Positions 43,693 to 50,933 are shown, numbered from the stretch's first letter. The stretch is DNA of 64,000 bases from Flavobacteriales bacterium (GCA_016124845.1 WGMW01000033.1:1-64000); one strand, 5' to 3'. Notes: generated by a model from the sequence alone, not told the origin. A program made the numbers and translations.

Positions 43693-44934
43693 TTAGCTGT
43701 CTTTCACTGCTTTCTGCTTGGTTTTGAAAAGATGGCTCACATCCACCTGGCTCACCAACAGGTCGTCAAGGGTCTGTCTGCGACTGATGAGATAAGGCTT
43801 GCCACCTTTCAGCAGCACTTCGGCCGGTTTCAGGCGCGAGTTGTAGTTGCTGCTCATGGCAAACACGTACGCTCCCGCATTGTGGAATGCCAGAATATCG
43901 TTCTCGCGTATCTCTGGTATCTTCCTGTCCCACGCAAAGGTGTCCGTCTCGCAGATGTAGCCCACCACAGTGTAAATGCGGTCGGGCCCTTCGGGATTGC
44001 TGATGTTGGTAATGTGGTGGTACGAATCGTAGAACATGGGGCGGATGAAGTGGTTGAAACCCGTGTCCACACCCGCAAAGACGGTGGCGGTGGTCTGTTT
44101 GATCACGTTCACCTTGCAGAGGAAGGTCCCAGATTCGCTTACAAGGAACTTGCCCGGCTCAAAGGCCAGTTCCAGCTCCTTGCCGTACTCCTTGCAGAAC
44201 TCCTGAAACTGAACGGAGAGTTTCTCACCCAGCTCCTCAATGTCCGTAGCCACATCATTCGGCTTGTAGGCCACTTTGAAACCGCTTCCGAAGTCGATGT
44301 ATTCCAGTTCTGCGAACTGAAAGGCCGCTTCCAGTAGAATCTCCGTTCCTTTCAGGAACACGCCCACGTCCAGAATGTCGCTGCCCGTGTGCATGTGCAG
44401 CCCATTTACATGAATGCCGTAAGCTTTAATGATGCGCGTAAGGTGACGCATCTGATGGATGGAGATACCGAACTTGGAATCGATGTGCCCCACCTGTATC
44501 TTATGGTTGCCACCCGCCACAATATGCGGGTTGAGACGCACACACACGGGATACTTGTCGCCATACTCGCTGCCGAACTTCTCCAGCATCACCAGATTAT
44601 CGATATTGACGCGCACGCCCAGTTCAACGGCCTGCTTTATCTCTTCAAAGCTCACTCCGTTGGGGGTGTAAATGATGCGTTCGGGCGTGAAACCCGCGCG
44701 CAGCCCCAGCTGCACCTCTTCGATGGAAACCGTGTCGAGCCCCGCGCCCAAGGCGTTGAAGTGCTGCAACACCGCCTGATTGCTCAGTGCCTTGCACGCA
44801 TACTGCACGTTCAGTTTCACGCCCTTAAAGGCGTTGAGAAGGCGTTTGTACTGCGCCTCCATCACATCTGCATCGTACACAAAAAGCGGGGTGCCGAACT
44901 CCTCGGCAAGGTCAAGTAACTGTTGGTGGTTCAT
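43693..44934 (-). CDS. lysA: Diaminopimelate decarboxylase
   Basis: PLP enzyme of fold III that decarboxylates meso-DAP to lysine. The PLP lysine is K48 (NVQYACKALSNQAV). Other signatures are VRLNPH, HIDSKFGI, GLHMHTGSDI, GSGFKVAY, LAFEPGKFLV and the active-site CETDTFAWDR from the partner subunit, then NAGAYVFAMSSNYNSR. The ATG at 44934 is preferred to the TTG at 44940. Length 413 is normal. A single gene with no other lysine genes nearby. Confidence 0.95.
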   Translation of the reverse strand: MNHQQLLDLAEEFGTPLFVYDADVMEAQYKRLLNAFKGVKLNVQYACKALSNQAVLQHFNALGAGLDTVSIEEVQLGLRAGFTPERIIYTPNGVSFEEIKQAVELGVRVNIDNLVMLEKFGSEYGDKYPVCVRLNPHIVAGGNHKIQVGHIDSKFGISIHQMRHLTRIIKAYGIHVNGLHMHTGSDILDVGVFLKGTEILLEAAFQFAELEYIDFGSGFKVAYKPNDVATDIEELGEKLSVQFQEFCKEYGKELELAFEPGKFLVSESGTFLCKVNVIKQTTATVFAGVDTGFNHFIRPMFYDSYHHITNISNPEGPDRIYTVVGYICETDTFAWDRKIPEIRENDILAFHNAGAYVFAMSSNYNSRLKPAEVLLKGGKPYLISRRQTLDDLLVSQVDVSHLFKTKQKAVKDS

Positions 44935-44956
44935 ATCCAAGTTGTGTTCAAAAAGA

Positions 44957-44986
44957 AAGGCGAAAGTGGAATCACACTTTCGCCTT
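44957..44986 (-). terminator. Terminator between the CHI-like gene and lysA
   Basis: AAGGCGAAAGTG and CACTTTCGCCTT form a 12-bp perfect stem with a 6-base loop. On the minus strand it is followed by a T-rich tract (TTTCTTTTTG), ending the chalcone-isomerase-like transcript. Confidence 0.85.
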
Positions 44987-45009
44987 CGGGTGATTCTTCG
45001 TTCTAAGTT

Positions 45010-45576
45010 CTACTTCTTACCAAGCATGGCGGCCTTCAGGTCTTCATCGGCAGGTTTGCCGCTGAGCCAGATACCGAAAAGCGCCTTTTTGAAATCCATG
45101 CCTTCGATGGTCCCTTCCAGCTTGCCGTTCTTGTACGACTGAACGCCAACGCCCGGCACGTAAATGATGTCGAAGACATTGCCTTCCACGATCTCACTCT
45201 TCTTAAAGGTGTTGACGAATTCCTCGATCTTCGACTTGAGCGGGGCGGTGTTGCCATTGGTACTGTTCTCGAAACCTTCCAGAATGGCCTCGCTCATGTT
45301 CTCGCTGCTTATCATGCCTGAGGTGATCTGCAACTTCACGGCCATTGCCTCATCGGCATTGATGATGGCATTGGCATCGGACGACCTTTTGGCCAGATAC
45401 AGCCCACCGACATACAGTTTGAAGAACAGTTTTTTACGGATGCCGCCCCCGTTGAGGGTAATGCTCTCGTCTCCGGCCTTCATGGTGGCCGGCAGCGTAA
45501 CGCCATTGATGGTTACCTGTGCCTGCGATGGCAGCACCATCATCAGGGCAATCATAGATGTGAATAGAATTTTCAT
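45010..45576 (-). CDS. Exported chalcone-isomerase-like protein
   Basis: Signal peptide MKILFTSMIALMMVLPSQAQ. The remaining 168 residues match the chalcone-isomerase-like family: INGVTLPATMKAGDESITLNG, KLFFKLYVGGLYL, GIWLSGKPADEDLKAAMLG at the end. In bacteria these proteins are not flavonoid enzymes and may bind fatty acids. Its role here is unknown. Confidence 0.87.
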   Translation of the reverse strand: MKILFTSMIALMMVLPSQAQVTINGVTLPATMKAGDESITLNGGGIRKKLFFKLYVGGLYLAKRSSDANAIINADEAMAVKLQITSGMISSENMSEAILEGFENSTNGNTAPLKSKIEEFVNTFKKSEIVEGNVFDIIYVPGVGVQSYKNGKLEGTIEGMDFKKALFGIWLSGKPADEDLKAAMLGKK

Positions 45577-45652
45577 TGTTTGAGGTTTTTAGAGGTTGCG
45601 CAAAAATAAAGCTTAAACGAATTGGTGGGGTGCAAGAATGAGGCAGGTGATG

Positions 45653-45716
45653 AGTTGACCAGTGGATCAGTTAATTAGTTGGTCAGTGAATTAGTTGACC
45701 AGTTGATTAGTTGATC
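45653..45716. repeat. Octamer array, 8 units
   Basis: Eight unbroken octamers: AGTTGACC, AGTGGATC, AGTTAATT, AGTTGGTC, AGTGAATT, AGTTGACC, AGTTGATT, AGTTGATC. It runs directly into a GATCAGTC stem-loop of the REP family. Confidence 0.8.
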
Positions 45717-45757
45717 AGTCTGCGACCGACCGCAGTCTGTTCCACACAGGACATCCC
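45713..45757. repeat. REP-like element (distal copy)
   Basis: GATCAGTC-TGC-GACCGACC (45713-45731) is a weaker copy of the stem-loop that brackets the transposase. It is followed by CTGTTCCACACAGGACATCC (45737-45756), the left half of the hairpin seen complete at 46891-46927. Confidence 0.6.
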
Positions 45758-45764
45758 TTTGGTT

Positions 45765-46196
45765 TTACATCCCGACAGTTTCATAAACGTAGCAAACACC
45801 TGTTTTCGGGTTAATGATGTATCTCGAACGTTCAAATACGTCAGTTTGGTCTTTGCAATATGTCAAAGAGTATTTGTCAGGTTTGAACCAAGCAGGTAAT
45901 TCCGTCCACCGCGCCCAATCATTTCCCGTTGTATCAAGTTCTAAATTGTTGTACGCGGCCAATTCAATAAACCAACTCTTATCGGTTTTGAATTTTAGAA
46001 ACAGTTCATACTCCAATGTGAAATGAGGCGATTGATAGTATTCACCATTGTAAAGTTCAACTTGCTGCGGGACTTCGATGCCTAACCAGTATTTCCAAGC
46101 TTCTTTTGGGTCATCGGTTTTCGTTGACCAGCAGCCAGTAAACAGAAATGATAGAATAAAGATGACTGCGCCCGCGCGAGTGTTCCGAAGGGTCAC
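45765..46196 (-). CDS. Small lipoprotein with REP-derived N-terminal codons
   Basis: The lipobox is FTGC after a hydrophobic stretch (AGAVIFILSFLF). The open frame continues to TTG 46256, but those codons come from the REP hairpin. A GTG at 46196 gives a good signal peptide starting M-T-L-R-N-T-R and is chosen here. The mature part (WKYWLGIEVPQQVELYNGEY, WARWTELPAWFKPDKYSLTY) is of unknown family. It lies 57 bp downstream of the RAYT gene on the same strand. The start remains uncertain. Confidence 0.55.
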   Translation of the reverse strand: MTLRNTRAGAVIFILSFLFTGCWSTKTDDPKEAWKYWLGIEVPQQVELYNGEYYQSPHFTLEYELFLKFKTDKSWFIELAAYNNLELDTTGNDWARWTELPAWFKPDKYSLTYCKDQTDVFERSRYIINPKTGVCYVYETVGM

Positions 46197-46233
46197 TCGT
46201 GTGGTGATCTTGGCGATCGGTCTGTGACTGATC
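46177..46233. repeat. REP element downstream of the RAYT gene
   Basis: Two hairpins: CGAGTG (46177-46182) with CACTCG (46194-46199) around a TTCCGAAGGG loop, flanked by CCCGCG; and GATCGGTC-TGT-GACTGATC (46215-46233). The second lies 20 bp past the transposase stop and matches the stem-loop upstream of it at 46863. Confidence 0.75.
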
Positions 46234-46252
46234 TTTATTTGATCGGGTCCTC

Positions 46253-46807
46253 TCAATATCCTATCCGTTCAATTTGCAGGAGTCCGTTGCCATCGGCATA
46301 GTTGCTGGCACTGCTGTAAAGGTACTGTTCGGGATGCTGCACAATTCCCTCTACCACCGGATTGTTGTGGATATAATCCAGTTTCTGTTGGGTAACATCG
46401 GCCGTATAGCATTCTACAGGGTGATTGTCCTGCCGCCAGAACTGATACCTCGTGTTGTTCGGATTATGGCTTCCTGCGTTGGCAAACATACCCAGCAACC
46501 ATTCTCTTCTGCTTTCCTGCGGGTTCTGCTCAATGGCCGTTATGAGTTGCTTTGAAGTATATTTCTTCAGATCGCGGATAATGTCATTGAGCCGATGGCC
46601 TTCCTTGGCCCTTGCCAGCAGATGCGCATGGTTGGTCATGAGGCACCAGCCGAACAGTTCCAATCCTTTCTGCTGCTGGCAGTAACGTATGCTTTCAATA
46701 AATATCTCCTTGTATGCTGCTCTGGTAAATACATCTGTCCAGCCTACTGTGGCAAAGCTGATGAAGTAAACCCCTTCCGGGTTGTGGAACTTATAGCGCG
46801 TGCTCAT
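46253..46807 (-). CDS. REP-associated tyrosine transposase (RAYT, Y1 family)
   Basis: A 184-residue Y1/HUH nuclease. The metal-binding motif is H60-A-H62 (WCLMTNHAHLLARA) and the likely nucleophile is Y83 (RDLKKYTSKQL). RYQFWRQDNHPVECY and LDYIHNNPVVEGIV are typical of RAYTs, which are single-copy, vertically kept relatives of IS200/IS605 transposases that cut and mobilise REP hairpins. The gene is bracketed by GATCRGTC/GACTGATC stem-loops and additional REPs. All catalytic residues are present. Confidence 0.92.
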   Translation of the reverse strand: MSTRYKFHNPEGVYFISFATVGWTDVFTRAAYKEIFIESIRYCQQQKGLELFGWCLMTNHAHLLARAKEGHRLNDIIRDLKKYTSKQLITAIEQNPQESRREWLLGMFANAGSHNPNNTRYQFWRQDNHPVECYTADVTQQKLDYIHNNPVVEGIVQHPEQYLYSSASNYADGNGLLQIERIGY

Positions 46808-46862
46808 GGTCGGTTTTACTTGAGCAAGTTAAGAAGAACGGCTTCTTCAGGTCAGTAATGGA

Positions 46863-46927
46863 GATCAGTCGCAGACTGATCGTATTCTGTTCCACACAAG
46901 ACATCCTGCGGAAGTCTTGCGCGAGCG
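46863..46927. repeat. REP element upstream of the RAYT gene
   Basis: GATCAGTC-GCA-GACTGATC (46863-46881) is a perfect 8-bp stem. CAAGACATCC-TGC-GGAAGTCTTG (46897-46919) is a second stem with one mismatch, followed by CGCGAGCG. It lies 56 bp before the transposase start. Confidence 0.78.
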
Positions 46928-46933
46928 GGGGGT

Positions 46934-46981
46934 AGTTGACTAGTTGATTAGTTGACCAGTTGATTAGTTGACAAGTAGATC
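46934..46981. repeat. Octamer array, 6 units
   Basis: AGTTGACT, AGTTGATT, AGTTGACC, AGTTGATT, AGTTGACA, AGTAGATC in unbroken 8-bp phase, between two REP elements. Confidence 0.78.
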
Positions 46982-47004
46982 AGGTTAAAATCGATTGTGT
47001 TCTG

Positions 47005-47066
47005 TTCCACACAAGACGTCCCTTCGGCTTTCCTCAGGGCAGCGCCTTCGAAAGTCTTGCGCGAGC
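47005..47066. repeat. Second REP element upstream of the RAYT gene
   Basis: TTCCACACAAGACGTCC at the left and GAAAGTCTTGCGCGAGC at the right repeat the ends of 46891-46927, with a longer middle that includes TTCGG loops. Together with the arrays it fills the 46808-47275 gap, in which no gene is supported. Confidence 0.65.
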
Positions 47067-47181
47067 AAGAGGTCCTTGAATAAACTATTGCAGAAGACAA
47101 CAGGTAAGCCAGAATTAGTAAGACTATTACTTCTGTCGTCATTGGTTTTTCTGCTTGCCGCCAACGCTATACTCGAAAAGA

Positions 47182-47213
47182 AAACCCTACAATGCAACCG
47201 CACTATAGGGTTT
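47182..47213 (-). terminator. Terminator of the protease/inhibitor operon
   Basis: AAACCCTA (47182-47189) pairs with TAGGGTTT (47206-47213). On the minus strand the stem is followed by TTCTTTTC. It lies about 60 bp after the inhibitor stop. Confidence 0.65.
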
Positions 47214-47275
47214 GATCTTAGGTTTTTCGTGATGCAGCATTGATCGAACACCTATGTATCCGCGCACATCGCAAC

Positions 47276-47662
47276 TCAACTCACATTGAATTCGAGTTGG
47301 GCAAGGGTTGTTTTCGGAAAGCTATCATCCCATATCCTCGATTCATAAAAATTGATCTTGACCCTACCGGTTTCATGAAATTGAATTGTGTAGGTGGTTT
47401 GAATTGAATCGCCCGGCCGTATTTTTCTCAACGGAGTGCTCTCTGATCTGGTGACGGTAGCAATATTGCCGTCACTTATTTCCCATTGTATGGAAAGTCC
47501 AGTGCTGCCTCTGTTTGTTAGTGCGATGTCATATGAATCTTTCACTCTTACTGATATCGGTTTTATTTCCATGTCTGTTAAGATCTTGTTTTGGAAACAT
47601 ATCCGCGGTAAATTTTCAGAAACAACTGGACGATAATTTGAGAAAACACATTGAGTTGACAT
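47276..47662 (-). CDS. Chagasin-like (I42-type) cysteine protease inhibitor, putative
   Basis: Its ATG shares one base with the protease stop (TAATG, 47660-47664), so translation is coupled. The 128-residue frame has no signal peptide. From M31 on it reads as a chagasin-type beta-sandwich: strand VRVKDSYDIAL, loop N50-R-G-S-T-G55 in the place of the NPTTGY loop, IRPGDSIQTTYTIQF, and S108-R-I-W111 in the place of the RPW loop. Chagasins insert these loops into papain-family active sites. The match is by pattern only and the loop residues deviate. The neighbouring papain-like protease supports the call. A start at M31 (47572) is also possible. Confidence 0.6.
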   Translation of the reverse strand: MSTQCVFSNYRPVVSENLPRICFQNKILTDMEIKPISVRVKDSYDIALTNRGSTGLSIQWEISDGNIATVTRSESTPLRKIRPGDSIQTTYTIQFHETGRVKINFYESRIWDDSFPKTTLAQLEFNVS

Positions 47663-49299
47663 TATTGACCGGAGGAAATGATTCCCCAAAAACCAAGTCC
47701 GGTCGTTGACATGATCTGAATCGGTTTCTCAGCATTACAATCTGATTTTGCTCTGAATATCCATATACCGTCACTTCCATGCGTGGTCAGGTAAAAAATA
47801 TTTTGGAAAGCAGTAAGTTCCCTGAAGCCTAATCCTTTTGAAGATGGCACCTGCAAAGGTCTCGCCTCTGTATTGAGATTGAATTTCCAGACTCCATCAC
47901 TGCCTTGAGTGGTCAGGTAGAGAATATTGCCTACTTGTTTAATGCCCCAGAATCCAAGTCCAGCTGTAGATGATATCTGAGTGGGAATAGCTTCGGTGGC
48001 CATGTCAAACTTCCAAATACCATCGCTGCCATGAGTGGTGAGATATATGGTGTTGTTAACAACAACTGCAGACCTGAAACCCAAACCGGCCGTAGATGGA
48101 ATCTTAGTTGGGGTAGATTCTGTGGTCATATCAAATTTCCATATTCCATCACTACCCTGAGTCGTCAGATACAGGGTATTACCATTCTGAATAATACCCC
48201 AGAACCCAAGTCCAGCTGTAGATGGTATCTTAGTAGGTGTGGCCTCGGTTATCATGTTGAACTTCCATATGCCATCGCTACCATGCGTGGTCATGTACAT
48301 GGTATTGTTGATTGCAATTGTAGACCTGAAACCCAAACCGGCCGTAGATGGTATCTGTACCGGTTTGGCCTGGGTTAGAAGATCGAATTTCCAAATACCA
48401 TCACTTCCCTGCGTTGTCGTGTAGAGCTTATTTGGTGGAAGGGTGGCCGGAAGGGAGGTTCCGGAAATACCGTATTTCATGTTAAGATCAATATTGCACT
48501 GATTATAGGCGATGAAAAAATAGCCTTGCATTCCCCAGTTCGGTCCCCATGAGTTCTTACATATCCAGTAACCATTACCGTTGTTGTCATTGAAGCCTAC
48601 AATACAGATGGCATGACTACCATCCAGGTTTCCCGTGGTATGCTTGTATATGCCTGATTTGTATCCGTAAAAATCCTGATACACGTTGAAACAGGCCACA
48701 ATAGGACCTGTATTTACCAAATACGCCTTAGTGGTATCTACAGTATTTGCAGAGTTGATACTGCCATAAGCGTATGTATAGTTGGAACGGTGTGGCAATA
48801 TTTCGCAATAAGGACATGCCCATGTAGGAAACGCTGCATCGTATGAGAATAACAGGTCCGGGATAACGCCTCTGCTCAGGTTATCGTTGAAAAACGAAGC
48901 TGGCCACCACCCCTCGCATGTGGTTCCATGTGTTGAACAGAAAAATGAATCGGCAACCGATAGGTTGTTCAATTTTTCAACCCCATGCTCAATACCTACC
49001 ATGCTCTCAAATACCGCACAGGAAGAAAACCCAACGCAAGACCCGCATGACCCTTGATCTTTGACGTTCGTAACAAAATTGCCATTGTTATTGCGCCAGT
49101 CGATCTGACTCGGTAAGGCTGCCAGATCCACAACGCTCCGTTTGTTTATCAATAGACCTTCTGGTTCGGGTTCTTCAATAACCCCCAACATTCTGATCCT
49201 TGCTTCGGGATCCATTTTGGTAATGTGATTTTCTTCAGCTTCCCAAGAATGTCCTTTCTCCTTGATGGCTTTTCGTATTACATCGATATTCATGCTCAT
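47662..49299 (-). CDS. Papain-like (C1) protease fused to six 42-residue repeats
   Basis: No signal peptide. Residues 1-60 are a short pro-region (VIRKAIKEKGHSWEAEENHI, MLGVIEEPEPE). The C1 catalytic domain spans about 63-280: Q82 and C88 in DQGSCGSCVGFSS, H229 in GSHAICIVGF, N249 in WICKNSWGPNWG. The tryptophan usually after the catalytic Cys is V89, as in several bacterial C1 enzymes. Residues 292-545 are six repeats of about 42 residues (LYLTTQGSDGIWKFDMTTES, PTKIPSTAGLGF), probably a six-bladed beta-propeller. Repeats alternate between Q...FRS and H...FWG types. It is the second gene of a three-gene operon with a probable inhibitor. Confidence 0.88.
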   Translation of the reverse strand: MSMNIDVIRKAIKEKGHSWEAEENHITKMDPEARIRMLGVIEEPEPEGLLINKRSVVDLAALPSQIDWRNNNGNFVTNVKDQGSCGSCVGFSSCAVFESMVGIEHGVEKLNNLSVADSFFCSTHGTTCEGWWPASFFNDNLSRGVIPDLLFSYDAAFPTWACPYCEILPHRSNYTYAYGSINSANTVDTTKAYLVNTGPIVACFNVYQDFYGYKSGIYKHTTGNLDGSHAICIVGFNDNNGNGYWICKNSWGPNWGMQGYFFIAYNQCNIDLNMKYGISGTSLPATLPPNKLYTTTQGSDGIWKFDLLTQAKPVQIPSTAGLGFRSTIAINNTMYMTTHGSDGIWKFNMITEATPTKIPSTAGLGFWGIIQNGNTLYLTTQGSDGIWKFDMTTESTPTKIPSTAGLGFRSAVVVNNTIYLTTHGSDGIWKFDMATEAIPTQISSTAGLGFWGIKQVGNILYLTTQGSDGVWKFNLNTEARPLQVPSSKGLGFRELTAFQNIFYLTTHGSDGIWIFRAKSDCNAEKPIQIMSTTGLGFWGIISSGQ

Positions 49300-49309
49300 G
49301 ATTTTGGTT

Positions 49310-49705
49310 TTAAATGAATGTTCTTAGTAGATTTATTGTGGCCTGTACGTAATCGTAATGCTCTGTGTCTTGGACAGCCGAGTTGCGTATGGCTGCGCGT
49401 GTCACGTCTGTATGCACCGTAACAAGCGTTAGGTTTGGTGGGTGTTGGGGATAGTTTTTCTCTCCTTTTTCAAATTCCGAGTAGTCGATAAAGTTCCATG
49501 GTATGTCCTTTTTGAAAGTTGCAATGCACTCTTCAATAAAGTCCAACGGTACGTCATTCTTATAAAATGTCACGGTTCTCGTCTTTTGCGTATCGTTACG
49601 AAAAATTTCCATTACTAATTCATTCTCCTGATAAACCTCAATCCCAATTCCGTCTCGATTGAAGACGTCACTTGCAATTTCAACTCTGTTTTTGTCAGAC
49701 TTCAT
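49310..49705 (-). CDS. Unknown cytoplasmic protein heading the protease operon
   Basis: ATG at 49705 (MKSDKNRVEIASDVFNRDG); a TTG 15 bp upstream would add five residues. 131 residues, no signal peptide or membrane segment. It has mixed alpha/beta text (IGIEVYQENELVMEIFRNDT, TRTVTFYKNDVPLDFIEECI). It ends 10 bp before the protease ATG, so it belongs to the same operon. I do not recognise it; roles as immunity, chaperone or adaptor protein are guesses. Confidence 0.65.
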   Translation of the reverse strand: MKSDKNRVEIASDVFNRDGIGIEVYQENELVMEIFRNDTQKTRTVTFYKNDVPLDFIEECIATFKKDIPWNFIDYSEFEKGEKNYPQHPPNLTLVTVHTDVTRAAIRNSAVQDTEHYDYVQATINLLRTFI

Positions 49706-49846
49706 TAGTCCCAATTTCAAATGCGCTACAACTACTTGCTAAAGAAAGCATTTGCGATATCAAACACTGCCGTTAGTTGTTTTAACCTGCTGCAATATAC
49801 TCAATTACATCATTCAACAAGGAAATGTCGTTGTTTTATTTTTGGT

Positions 49847-49878
49847 AAAAAAAAAGCCCCGCACCGCGGAGCCTTTTT
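49847..49878 (-). terminator. Terminator of the fibronectin-III gene
   Basis: On the minus strand GGCTCCGC-ggt-GCGGGGC (one mismatch) is followed by nine T residues. A-rich flank on the other side. Confidence 0.8.
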
Positions 49879-49920
49879 CCCAATTGCATGGCCAATGGCC
49901 AGTAGCTAAGAGCCAACGGC

Positions 49921-50547
49921 TCATTGCGGCCTGTAGGTAACGGTAATGCTCCAGGTTCCCTGTCCGGCTGCGCTGAGGGTGGCCACGCGCATGGCATACA
50001 ACTGCCCGCTTACCAGATTCTTAAATGTATAGCTCAGACGTTTGGCCTTGTAGGTGGTCCATGCACCTATTTCACCGTCTGTTTGGATGGGGGCAATGCT
50101 TGCCATGTAGCCGCTGCTGCGGTCCACACCCTTCCAAGACAGGCGTATACTTCCTGTTCCCTGCCCATCCGCTTGCCGTTTAAAGGTGTCTGGCGGGGAG
50201 AGCTCCCCTACGGAACTTTTGTCATCAACAAGTTTGAATCCGGATAGCAGAATGATGTCTCCATTTCCATTGGCCACGCCCGAAACGTACGTTGCCAGTT
50301 GCACAATGAGGGGGTGAAGTGCCTTTTTTGCCTCATCGCGCAGGTAGGTGGCATTCTTGCCCTGTTTATTGTCCACCGCCTGTTGGCGGACGGCCAGCAG
50401 TTGAATGGCCGCATCTATGGTGGCCAGCGGTGGGTTGGGCGTTGCAAAGGTGGCCACATTGGTTGCCACAGAATTGGATATGCCGGAAGTGCGGACAATG
50501 TAGTCGGGGATGCTGAGGCCACTGAGGGCCATTTTCAATTTTGCCAT
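49921..50547 (-). CDS. Fibronectin type III domain protein, non-secreted form
   Basis: ATG at 50547 (MAKLKMALSGLSIPDYIV) is chosen; the longer frame upstream is a heptad reading of the 21-bp array. The N-terminal 125 residues are helical (AAIQLLAVRQQAVDNKQGKN). The C-terminal 75 residues form an FN3 domain (IRLSWKGVDRSSGYMASIAP, GQLYAMRVATLSAAGQGTWS). Proteins of this build are common in Bacteroidota and often lie near mobile or repeated DNA. Function unknown. Confidence 0.75.
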   Translation of the reverse strand: MAKLKMALSGLSIPDYIVRTSGISNSVATNVATFATPNPPLATIDAAIQLLAVRQQAVDNKQGKNATYLRDEAKKALHPLIVQLATYVSGVANGNGDIILLSGFKLVDDKSSVGELSPPDTFKRQADGQGTGSIRLSWKGVDRSSGYMASIAPIQTDGEIGAWTTYKAKRLSYTFKNLVSGQLYAMRVATLSAAGQGTWSITVTYRPQ

Positions 50548-50568
50548 GATGTAGATGATTTTGGTGAA

Positions 50569-50820
50569 TAATTGTTTGCGTTTTCTTTCAATGTCTTTTC
50601 GGATGACCGTAAGTGCTTTATACATGGTAGGATGATCTTTGGCCGTTGCATAAGGTCTTTTGCATGGCGCATAATGGTCATTGCACGTTTGCTAAAGGTT
50701 TTTGTTGGTTGTAAAAAGATGTTTCTTCATTGTGGAATTGACTTTCTGTTCCGTTTAAAGGCGTTTGTGCAAACCGGAAAGATCTTTCTATACCGTCAAA
50801 AGATCTTTACACGGCCGTTG
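50569..50820. repeat. Phased 21-bp array with AAGATCTTT core (about 12 units)
   Basis: From 50569 to 50820 every 21 bp brings a variant of AAGATCTTT (for example 50674 AATGGTCATT, 50716 AAGATGTTT, 50779 and 50800 AAGATCTTT). The remaining 12 bp vary freely. The open frame encodes heptads of the type K-x-F (KVFVGCK, KMFLHCG, KAFVQTG, KIFLYRQ). It occupies the region immediately upstream of the fibronectin gene (minus strand). The core is a near-palindrome. Confidence 0.78.
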
Positions 50821-50870
50821 TTGCTCTGTCAAATTTCAGCAATGGGGTGTTACGTCTCGGCAGCAAACAT

Positions 50871-50933
50871 GTGAAACCCGGTTTTGAGCGTGTGAAACCG
50901 GGTTTTCAGCCCGTGAAACGGGAATTGAGCAGG
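50871..50933. repeat. Second 21-bp array with AAACCSGGTTT core (3 units)
   Basis: GTGAAACCCGGTTTTGAGC, GTGAAACCGGGTTTTCAGC and GTGAAACGGGAATTGAGC start at 50871, 50892 and 50913, exactly 21 bp apart. The first two cores are palindromic. The last unit carries the stop codon of the small gene at 50906-51268. Confidence 0.75.

Noticed and set aside
46995-47243. Plus-strand open frame with one membrane-like stretch (LLLLSSLVFLLAANA)
   Set aside because: Its first third is REP sequence, it overlaps the operon terminator, and no start or family supports it.
50572-50874. Open frame of 100 codons rich in Lys/Phe heptads
   Set aside because: Same artefact: a 21-bp period keeps the frame open. The variable positions show no coding bias.
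50569-50933. CRISPR array
   Set aside because: Repeat units are contiguous with only short variable halves of 12-14 bp, the cores drift, there is no spacer-repeat structure of normal size, and no cas gene is nearby.
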